NCBI GenBank assembly: GCA_002785585.1
Contig: PEUI01000380.1
Location: 1 to 12,037, forward strand
Direction: 5' to 3'
Length of the DNA: 12,037 bases
Origin: Lysobacterales bacterium CG02_land_8_20_14_3_00_62_12
GTDB taxonomy: Bacteria > Pseudomonadota > Gammaproteobacteria > Xanthomonadales > Ahniellaceae
Positions 6,327-12,037 of the stretch are shown here, piece after piece (within the stretch, counting starts at the first letter, position 1; the number at the start of each line of letters is the position of its first letter). A program made the position numbers and the translations under genes. The notes beneath the pieces are model-generated. The model worked only from the letters and a program-made list of their open reading frames with translations, did not search any database and had not been told where the DNA came from.

Positions 6327-6875
6327 TCAGCGCAGCGCGTAGATACCATCGAGATTGCGGCCGTGCTCTTGGTAATCCATGCCAAAACCGTAGACGTAGC
6401 GGTCGGGCACGATCACGCCGGTGAAATCTGCCGCAATGCCGCCGACACAACGGTCGTGATCCTTGCGGCACAACACCGCGATGGCGACTTCGGCGGCACC
6501 GTGGTCAAGACACCATTGGCGGATCTCTTTCAAGGTTTTGCCTTCATCGAGAATGTCATCGACCAGCAGCACTTGGCGCCCGGCCAGCGCCGTGCGCGGC
6601 GTCGCCACCCACTGCAATTGCGCGCCTTCGGTGCCGCTGCGATAACGGGTGGCGTGCACATAATCGAACCGGAAGTCACTGCGGCAGGCGAGCGCCAGAT
6701 GACCGGCCAGAATCAGACCGCCATTCATCACGGTGAGGAAAACCGGCGTCCGCTGGGCGGCCTGGTAGTGCCGATCAATCGCCGTGCCGATGCGCTGGAT
6801 GGCGGCGACCAATGCCGCATGATCGAACAGAAGATCGGAGTTGCCGAGGGCGGTTCTAAAATCACTGCTGCTCAT
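6327..6875 (-). CDS. hpt: Hypoxanthine(-guanine) phosphoribosyltransferase
   Basis: The 182-residue cytoplasmic enzyme transfers phosphoribose from PRPP to a 6-oxopurine, making IMP (and possibly GMP). The PRPP-binding signature VLLVDDILDEGKTL spans residues 102-115. MNGG (50-53) is the first active-site loop and ATRYRSG (75-81) the flexible loop. Lys138 and the VYGFGMDY segment (161-168) form the base pocket. Length fits the family. The ATG overlaps the nagZ stop (ATGA), and AAAGGA lies about eight bases upstream inside nagZ, so translation is probably coupled. mtnP follows after 13 bases, and together they suggest salvage of methylthioinosine-derived hypoxanthine. The preference between guanine and hypoxanthine cannot be read from the sequence. 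Confidence 0.94.
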   Translation of the reverse strand: MSSSDFRTALGNSDLLFDHAALVAAIQRIGTAIDRHYQAAQRTPVFLTVMNGGLILAGHLALACRSDFRFDYVHATRYRSGTEGAQLQWVATPRTALAGRQVLLVDDILDEGKTLKEIRQWCLDHGAAEVAIAVLCRKDHDRCVGGIAADFTGVIVPDRYVYGFGMDYQEHGRNLDGIYALR

Positions 6876-7888
6876 GGAGATCCTTTGACTGAAGTGAGGA
6901 CGCTAAGCGCTTGTTGGGTGTCGCGCCAGGCAGCGCTGTGGGTGAGCGCCGTCCAATCCGGGTGTTGCCGCGCGGAAAGCTTGGCCAAGCGCTCCGGCGC
7001 CAGTGGTGGTCGCGCCGCCACTGCGGCGATCGCCTCGTCGACCAGACTGGGGGCGCACACCAGCACGATGTCACAACCGGCGTCCAGATGGGCGTCGATG
7101 CGCGCCTGGATCGCGCCGACCGATTCGGCCGCGGCCATGCCGATGTCGTCGCTGAAAACGATGCCGCCAAACTGCCAATCGCGGCGCAATACCTGCCCGA
7201 TCCAATGGCGCGAATAGCCTGCGGGTTCGGCACAAACGGCCGGATAACTGACGTGCGCCATCATCACCGCTTCGGCACCGGCGGCGAGGCCAGCGCGAAA
7301 CGGATACAGGTCTTCGCGCTCGATCGACGCGGCCGCACGCGGATCGCAGGCAGCATCGAAATGGGTATCTTCGAGCACCGAACCATGGCCCGGAAAATGC
7401 TTGAGCGTAGCGGCCATGCCGGCCGCTGCCAAACCACGCACATAGGCGGCAGCAAACGCCGCGACTACCGCCGGATCCGCATGGAACGCGCGCTCACCAA
7501 TGGCGCGGTTGCCGCGTTTGAGATCGACCACCGGCGCGAAGCTGAGATCGATCCCCACCGCCAGTAGTTCGCTGGCCATCAACCAGGCGTGGCGCTCGGC
7601 CAGTGCCAGCGCTTGTGCAGCAGCAAACTGGTAGTGCGTGCCGAGGCTGGCGAGCGCGGGCAAGATACTAAAGCCCTCGCGAAAACGCTGCACCGGGCCG
7701 CCTTCTTGATCGACGGTAATCAGAAATGGTGCCGGTCGCAAGGCGCGAATCTGGCCGATCAAGTCGACGATCTGCGCGCGTGATTGAAAATTGCGCGAGA
7801 ACAGAATGACGCCGCACACCGCGGGCGAGCGCAACTGCACGGCGGCATCCGCAGTGAGCGTTAAACCGTCAATGCCGATGATCAGCAT
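6872..7888 (-). CDS. nagZ: Beta-N-acetylglucosaminidase of peptidoglycan recycling (GH3)
   Basis: NagZ removes GlcNAc from anhydro-muropeptides in the cytoplasm during cell-wall recycling; in several gammaproteobacteria its product feeds beta-lactamase induction. The 338-residue protein carries the GH3 NagZ marks: ITVDQEGGPVQRF (57-69), KHFPGHG (163-169) with the Asp174/His176 pair of the catalytic loop, and FSDD (245-248), which holds the nucleophilic Asp. Length matches the usual 330-340 residues and there is no signal peptide. No ribosome site is visible before the ATG at 7888; instead the start overlaps the end of a small ORF (7882-7971) that begins one base after secF, so coupled re-initiation is possible. 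The gene overlaps hpt by four bases. Confidence in function is high. Confidence 0.95.
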   Translation of the reverse strand: MLIIGIDGLTLTADAAVQLRSPAVCGVILFSRNFQSRAQIVDLIGQIRALRPAPFLITVDQEGGPVQRFREGFSILPALASLGTHYQFAAAQALALAERHAWLMASELLAVGIDLSFAPVVDLKRGNRAIGERAFHADPAVVAAFAAAYVRGLAAAGMAATLKHFPGHGSVLEDTHFDAACDPRAAASIEREDLYPFRAGLAAGAEAVMMAHVSYPAVCAEPAGYSRHWIGQVLRRDWQFGGIVFSDDIGMAAAESVGAIQARIDAHLDAGCDIVLVCAPSLVDEAIAAVAARPPLAPERLAKLSARQHPDWTALTHSAAWRDTQQALSVLTSVKGSP

Positions 7889-7971
7889 GGGCTTGGCTGA
7901 GGCCGCTTTCGCACAGCCACCTGGGCCGTCGCGAGCAACGTGCCCAAGCTCAATGGCCGCAACTGTGCCAT
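7882..7971 (-). CDS. Possible 29-residue small ORF bridging secF and nagZ
   Basis: An ATG at 7971 lies one base after the secF stop (TGAGATG). The frame runs 29 codons to a TGA at 7884-7882 that overlaps the nagZ start (ATGCTGA). It fills the whole secF-nagZ gap. The predicted peptide begins MAQLRPLSLGTLL and ends in a basic RKRPQPSPC tail. I recognise no family. The ribosome site is weak (TTGAG). It may be a coupling leader that carries ribosomes from secF to nagZ rather than a functional protein, or a chance frame; an open frame of this length is not rare in GC-rich DNA. Confidence 0.3.
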   Translation of the reverse strand: MAQLRPLSLGTLLATAQVAVRKRPQPSPC

Positions 7972-7972
7972 C

Positions 7973-8944
7973 TCAAGGACGACGATTCAGCGCTTCCTCG
8001 CTACGGGCGCGCGGCAACAAATCGTGTTTGGTGGTGTGCATCAGGTTGAGCAGCGGGCTGGCAAAGAAGATCGACGACAAAACGCCAAGCGCGATACCGA
8101 TCATCAGCGCCAGCGCAAAACCATGCACCGCCGGGCCGCCCAAAAAGAACAACGCGGTCACCGTCAGAAAAGTGGTCAACGCAGTTACGGAAGTGCGCGA
8201 CAAGGTGGTGTTGATTGCCTTGTCCAGCACCGCTTCCGGCTCCAGTTTGTGGGCAGAACGAAACATTTCGCGGATGCGGTCGAAAACGACGATGGTGTCG
8301 TTGATCGAGTATCCGATGATCGCCAGGATCGCCGCCAGCACGGTCAGATCGAACTCCCACTGAAAGATCGAGAAGCAGCCCACCACGATCAGCACGTCGT
8401 GCAAGTCGCAGGCAACCGCCGCCAGTCCAAACTTCCAGGTTTCAAAACGCAACCAGACGTAAGCCAGAATACCGAGCGCCACCACCAACACCGCGATCAC
8501 GCCCTGCCCGACCAGTTCTTTGCCCACTTGCGGACCAACGAACTCCGAACGTTTGAGCTCCGCCCGACCGGCACTGGCCAGCGCCGCGATCACCCGTTCA
8601 CTCAGCGGCTGCGGCGTCGCCGCGGTGGTTTCGGCAGTAGCCTTGGGCGCCACGATGGGCGCTTCCGGTGGCAGTCGAATCGCGTACTCGCGGCTGCTGC
8701 CCAAGGACTGCACGACACTCTTGTCGAAACCACCAGCGGTCAAGGCTTTGCGCACGGTGGCGGTATCGATCGGCTGATCAAAGCGCACCTCGATCAAGGC
8801 GCCGCCGGTGAAGTCCAGCGCCAGGTTCAGGCCGCGGGTAGCCAGCGATGCCAGCGATATGACCAGCAACACCAGCGACACGATCACGGTGACTCGACCC
8901 AGACGCATAAAGCCGATCTTCGAGTGGGGATTGAACATTTCCAT
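7973..8944 (-). CDS. secF: Sec translocon accessory subunit SecF
   Basis: SecF pairs with SecD in the inner membrane and uses the proton gradient to help pull secreted proteins through SecYEG. The 323-residue protein has the expected layout: a first membrane segment near residues 16-36, the LDFTGGALIEV motif (43-53), a periplasmic P1 region, EFVGP (134-138), then a bundle of five membrane segments with GYSINDTIVVFDRIRE and the C-terminal FGGPAVHGFAL type motif (here FLGGPAVHGFAL). A Pro/Ala/Thr-rich stretch (about 93-113) in P1 looks like a low-complexity linker. GGGAG lies before the ATG at 8944, 18 bases after secD; a second in-frame ATG two codons later is an alternative start. Product identity is certain. 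Confidence 0.97.
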   Translation of the reverse strand: MEMFNPHSKIGFMRLGRVTVIVSLVLLVISLASLATRGLNLALDFTGGALIEVRFDQPIDTATVRKALTAGGFDKSVVQSLGSSREYAIRLPPEAPIVAPKATAETTAATPQPLSERVIAALASAGRAELKRSEFVGPQVGKELVGQGVIAVLVVALGILAYVWLRFETWKFGLAAVACDLHDVLIVVGCFSIFQWEFDLTVLAAILAIIGYSINDTIVVFDRIREMFRSAHKLEPEAVLDKAINTTLSRTSVTALTTFLTVTALFFLGGPAVHGFALALMIGIALGVLSSIFFASPLLNLMHTTKHDLLPRARSEEALNRRP

Positions 8945-8962
8945 GCGATTTTTCTCCCAGCC

Positions 8963-10825
8963 TTAGATGGACAGTTTCTGGATTTTGCGACCGCCGCCAT
9001 AGACCTGGCCAACCAGGACATGGGTAACCGAGACCGCCGTGTACATCGTCGTCAGGATGCCAACACACAGCACCAGCGCAAACCCGCGGATCGGACCGGA
9101 ACCAAAGGCGAATAGCGCAATACCGGCAATCAAGGTGGTGAGATTGGAGTCGATGATCGTGTGCCAGGCTTTTTCGTAACCGCTGACGATGCTCGCGGCC
9201 GGCGAGTTGCCCAAGCGCAATTCTTCCTTGATGCGCTCGTTGACCAATACGTTGGCGTCGATCGCCATACCCAAAGTCAGCACCAGACCAGCGATGCCGG
9301 GCATGGTCAGCGTGGCGCCGAATACCGACAACACCGCCAGCAACAACACCAGGTTGCACAGCAAACCGGCGATGCCGAAAAAACCGAACGAACGGTAGTA
9401 GAAAATGGTGAAACCAATCACCGCCAGAAAACCGATCAGGACCGCGCGCATGCCGCTCTTGATGTTGTCGGCGCCGAGGCTGGGCCCGATCACGCGTTCT
9501 TCCACCATGCTCAGCGGCGTCGACAGCGAGCCGGACTTCAACGACAACGCGAGCTGGCTGGCCTCCTCCATCGAGTCTAAGCCCGTGGTCTGGAACTGGG
9601 CGCCAAATACGCCGCGGATGGTGGCAACGCTGATTACCTCTTCCTTGGTGACGAAGTGCCGTTCAACTTTGCCATTCACCGTGCGGGTGACCGGCAATTT
9701 GTTGATCAGCACCACCGCCATGCCGTTGCCGACGTTGTCCTGGGTGAAGTCGAGCATTTTGCGGGCGCCGGCCGAGTTCAGCGTCACGCTGACCGTGGGC
9801 GTGCCGCTTTGGCTATCCACCATCGACGTGGCATTGGTCAATTGGTCGCCCGAGGCAATGACCCGGCGCAGCAAGACAATCGGCTGACCATTGCGGTCGG
9901 TGTACACCTTGGAGCCCGGCGGCGCCACCGCGCTGCCGCGCGCGGCCTCGTTGACGGCGTGGTATTCGAGCGTGGACGTCGAACCCATCAGATTGATCGC
10001 CGCGGCGGTGTCCTGCACGCCGGGCAGATCGACGGCGATGCGGGAGATGCCCTGACGCTGAATCACCGGCTCGGCGACACCGAGGCTGTTGATGCGATCC
10101 CGCAAGGTGGTCAAGTTCTGGTCGATCGCCGCACCAACGGCGTTGGCGACGGCTTCTTTGGAAATGTTGCCCACCAGCGGGAACGCTTCGAGTCCGGTAC
10201 TCACTCCGGTGATAAAGCGCACACCGGCGAAGCGATTGACCAGCAGACGCGCCATCTGATCACGGTCCTCGGCGCTGTGCAGCGTCACCACCGGGCCAGC
10301 TACTCCGCGTGTCACCACGCCGCGCAACTTTTGGTCGCGCAGCAGGCGACTAAGGTCATCGACCATGCGAATTTCGTCCTGATGGCGAATATCCGACTCG
10401 GAAACCTCCATCAGAAAGTGTACGCCGCCCTGCAAGTCCAGACCTTTGGCCATCGGTCGGGCACCGACCCGGCGCAGCCAATTGGGCACGGTCGAAGCCA
10501 GATTGAGCGCCACCGTATAAGCGGGATCGTCGGCATTCGGGTTCAACTCGGTGCTGATCAGATCTTTCGCGGTGAGCTGGCTGTCGCTATCGAACAGCCG
10601 CACCAGCAGGCGATCATTTTCCAGCGCGACCAATTTGAAGCGAACCTTGGCCTTTTCCAGCGCGCCCTGCACCCGTTCCTTGAGCGCCGCATCGACGGTT
10701 GCGGTGCGGCTGCCGGCGATCTGCACCGCTGGGTCTTGCGGAAACAAGTTGGGCGAGGCGTACAACAACGCCAAGGCCATGATCAACGCGATCAGATATT
10801 TTTTCCAGCGTGGAGAATCGAGCAT
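8963..10825 (-). CDS. secD: Sec translocon accessory subunit SecD
   Basis: SecD is the large periplasmic-domain partner of SecF in protein export. The 620-residue product is close to E. coli SecD (615). It has an N-terminal membrane anchor (about 10-26), the GLDLQGGVHF motif (128-137), a long periplasmic head with VDLPGVQD, and a C-terminal cluster of membrane segments from about 460 to 605 containing GMAIDANVLVNERIKEEL. The start at 10825 is fixed by a good GAGGAA ribosome site seven bases upstream and by the conserved anchor. It lies between yajC (54-base gap) and secF (18-base gap) in the standard yajC-secD-secF order, and is presumably transcribed with them. Confidence 0.98.
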   Translation of the reverse strand: MLDSPRWKKYLIALIMALALLYASPNLFPQDPAVQIAGSRTATVDAALKERVQGALEKAKVRFKLVALENDRLLVRLFDSDSQLTAKDLISTELNPNADDPAYTVALNLASTVPNWLRRVGARPMAKGLDLQGGVHFLMEVSESDIRHQDEIRMVDDLSRLLRDQKLRGVVTRGVAGPVVTLHSAEDRDQMARLLVNRFAGVRFITGVSTGLEAFPLVGNISKEAVANAVGAAIDQNLTTLRDRINSLGVAEPVIQRQGISRIAVDLPGVQDTAAAINLMGSTSTLEYHAVNEAARGSAVAPPGSKVYTDRNGQPIVLLRRVIASGDQLTNATSMVDSQSGTPTVSVTLNSAGARKMLDFTQDNVGNGMAVVLINKLPVTRTVNGKVERHFVTKEEVISVATIRGVFGAQFQTTGLDSMEEASQLALSLKSGSLSTPLSMVEERVIGPSLGADNIKSGMRAVLIGFLAVIGFTIFYYRSFGFFGIAGLLCNLVLLLAVLSVFGATLTMPGIAGLVLTLGMAIDANVLVNERIKEELRLGNSPAASIVSGYEKAWHTIIDSNLTTLIAGIALFAFGSGPIRGFALVLCVGILTTMYTAVSVTHVLVGQVYGGGRKIQKLSI

Positions 10826-10879
10826 TGCAGTTCCTCAGGTGCGTGCCAACCGCTGCCGGCCGCAGGCGGATAGCCAAGT

Positions 10880-11209
10880 TCAAGCCGCTTTCAGTGTGCC
10901 CTTGGGCAATACCGAACCGATCGCGTGGCGCTGCACCTTGATCAGGGTGTTGGCGGCAATTTCAAGCGTGATAAAAGCATCGCCAAGCTCGACGATGCGC
11001 CCGGCGATACCGCCGGAGGTGACCACTTCATCCCCTTTGGCCAGCGCCGCAACCATGCCACGGTGCTCTTTGGCCTTCTTCATCTGCGGCCTTATCACCA
11101 TGAAGTACATCAAGCCAAAAATGAAAACCAGCGGCAGCAGCGAGATGATCGGATCGGAAGTGGGCGCTGCCGCAGCCTGCGCGTAAGCATCAGAAATAAA
11201 CAGACTCAT
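10880..11209 (-). CDS. yajC: Sec translocon accessory subunit YajC
   Basis: YajC is a small inner-membrane protein found in the SecDF-YajC complex. The 109-residue product has one membrane helix (about 21-41, LLPLVFIFGLMYFMVI) followed by the family hallmark RPQMKKAKEH and a cytoplasmic domain with GDEVVTSGGIAGRI. I chose the ATG at 11209 over 11233, because the family begins with a short MSLFISDAYAQ-like leader and GGTGA precedes it. tgt, often found directly upstream of yajC in gammaproteobacteria, is absent; an unrelated gene lies 181 bases away instead. This is probably the first gene of the minus-strand run down to mtnP. Confidence 0.96.
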   Translation of the reverse strand: MSLFISDAYAQAAAAPTSDPIISLLPLVFIFGLMYFMVIRPQMKKAKEHRGMVAALAKGDEVVTSGGIAGRIVELGDAFITLEIAANTLIKVQRHAIGSVLPKGTLKAA

Positions 11210-11261
11210 GGGGATTTCACCGGTTGTGCCCAAAGCGAGCGGGGGAGTAAAAAGGCCGACG

Positions 11262-11270
11262 ATTATGCCA
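11262..11270 (-). promoter_or_regulatory. Extended -10 promoter candidate for yajC-secDF
   Basis: On the minus strand TGGCATAAT carries the extended -10 TG dinucleotide and a CATAAT hexamer (five of six to consensus). Transcription would start near 11255, leaving a leader of about 45 bases before the yajC ATG. No good -35 box is present at 16-18 bases, which fits an extended -10 promoter. Confidence 0.5.
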
Positions 11271-11332
11271 CGTCAAGCCGCCACTTGGGGAGCCGAACGG
11301 CAATCGCGGGTGGCTGCGTCGGCGCTCGGTCG

Positions 11333-11358
11333 CTGGCCGAATCTTTAATCGCGGCCAG
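11333..11358. repeat. 7-bp inverted repeat between yajC and the unknown gene
   Basis: CTGGCCG (11333-11339) and CGGCCAG (11352-11358) flank a 12-base loop, 32 bases past the stop of the unknown minus-strand gene. It may help end that transcript before the yajC promoter, but no T-tract follows on the minus strand, so this is a weak call. Confidence 0.35.
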
Positions 11359-11390
11359 TCCGTGGTATCGGTCAAACCGCAGCAACCACG

Positions 11391-12035
11391 CTACTTGGGC
11401 GATTCGGCGTTCGGGATCTTGAGCAACTCGATCAGCGCTTTGGCGATGGCGACATCGCCTTTGGCCAGCAACTCGGTGGGCACGATGTTGAAGTCCGACC
11501 GCACCATCGCCTCACCCAGACACCATTCCCGCTGCAGGTCGCCGAGTTTGCTGGTACCGGCCGCCACCGCCGCCAACTTGGCCGGACTCGGCACCGGACT
11601 CTCGGCATCCGATAGCGCGATCGATGCGGCCGCTTTCGCCGCCTGGGCGCTGGCCTGGTCCGCCTGCGCGGTCGCCGCGATCAGCGCCGCCAGCGTGTCC
11701 AGTTCTGCGGTCAAGGTGGCGATTTGCGTCGCGTCCGGGTTGCCGTTGGTCTCCCAGCGCCGGAGCACCAGCCGCGCCAGCGCCAGGTAGGCCTGGGGTT
11801 GGCTCGCTTTCAACTCGTCCGCCGCCTGCTGCCAGTCGTTCGCGGTATCGGCAGTTGGCTCCGCAAGCACCGGCGCCGCCGACGCATTCGTTGGATCGCC
11901 GCCGGCCGGCGGGGCATGGCCCAGCCGGTAAACCTCATCGTCGATGTGCTTGCACAGTTCGGTCTTGTGGAAATCGCGCACCAGCTTGCGCAGCTCGATG
12001 CGAATATCGATCAACAGGTCGCGGGTCGGTTTCAT
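11391..12035 (-). CDS. Uncharacterised alanine-rich protein
   Basis: I do not recognise this 214-residue protein. It starts with a charged helical stretch (MKPTRDLLIDIRIELRKLVR), has a Trp and Ala-rich middle (about 65-95), a long Ala/Gln-rich probable coiled coil (about 100-140, ATLTAELDTLAALIAATAQ), and a C-terminal block with REWCLGEAMVRSDFNIVPTELL. There is no signal peptide or membrane segment, so it is probably cytoplasmic. Only two bases precede the ATG, so the ribosome site is not visible and the true start may lie outside the window. It reads toward yajC on the same strand but a promoter candidate for yajC lies between them. The frame is consistent with real coding sequence; function is unknown. 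Confidence 0.7.
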   Translation of the reverse strand: MKPTRDLLIDIRIELRKLVRDFHKTELCKHIDDEVYRLGHAPPAGGDPTNASAAPVLAEPTADTANDWQQAADELKASQPQAYLALARLVLRRWETNGNPDATQIATLTAELDTLAALIAATAQADQASAQAAKAAASIALSDAESPVPSPAKLAAVAAGTSKLGDLQREWCLGEAMVRSDFNIVPTELLAKGDVAIAKALIELLKIPNAESPK

Positions 12036-12037
12036 CG

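Noticed and set aside
7940..9115. Open frame of about 391 codons on the plus strand opposite secF and secD
   Set aside because: Low-complexity Arg/Gln/His composition, no recognisable motif, and entirely explained by codon bias of secF/secD.
9656..10873. Open frame of about 405 codons on the plus strand opposite secD
   Set aside because: It is antisense to a certain gene and has the His/Gln/Arg/Asp-rich composition of a shadow frame in GC-rich DNA.

Overview
The window is about 60% G+C by eye and carries a dense set of ordinary chromosomal genes. They look gammaproteobacterial: UvrA and SecDF follow the E. coli family layout closely, the toxin-antitoxin pair resembles pseudomonad GraTA/HigBA, and the nagZ-hpt-mtnP grouping recalls Xanthomonadales-like gammaproteobacteria. 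The genus cannot be fixed from the sequence alone.

Layout. Bases 1-162 hold no gene but contain a hairpin repeat (33-58) and three copies of a 9-bp word. uvrA (163-3069, +) encodes the damage-recognition ATPase of nucleotide excision repair. It converges on a periplasmic copper chaperone of the PCu(A)C family (3220-3657, -). The gap between them is packed with inverted repeats: a 64-bp two-ended element that supplies the uvrA stop codon, and a second, inverted copy of the hairpin repeat found upstream of uvrA. Divergent from the copper gene is a crotonase-fold protein of the 3,2-enoyl-CoA isomerase type (3738-4490, +). Next comes a higBA toxin-antitoxin module (4687-5274, +), driven by a promoter whose spacer is filled by a near-perfect 22-bp palindrome.

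From 11209 down to 5534 the minus strand is a tightly packed run in the order yajC-secD-secF-nagZ-hpt-mtnP. The first three encode the accessory part of the Sec translocon. nagZ serves peptidoglycan recycling. hpt and mtnP form a short purine salvage route: the phosphorylase appears to be of the 6-oxopurine (methylthioinosine) type and would release hypoxanthine, which the phosphoribosyltransferase would convert to IMP. nagZ and hpt overlap by four bases. An unannotated 29-codon reading frame bridges secF and nagZ almost exactly.

The right edge (11391-12035, -) is an alanine-rich protein I do not recognise. The gene-free gaps 4491-4651 and 5275-5533 hold only short repeats. I see no CRISPR array, tRNA, rRNA, transposase or phage gene. 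The most interesting structures are the repeats flanking uvrA, whose stems differ by compensatory base changes, the operator-in-spacer and possibly leaderless higBA promoter, and the bridging small ORF.
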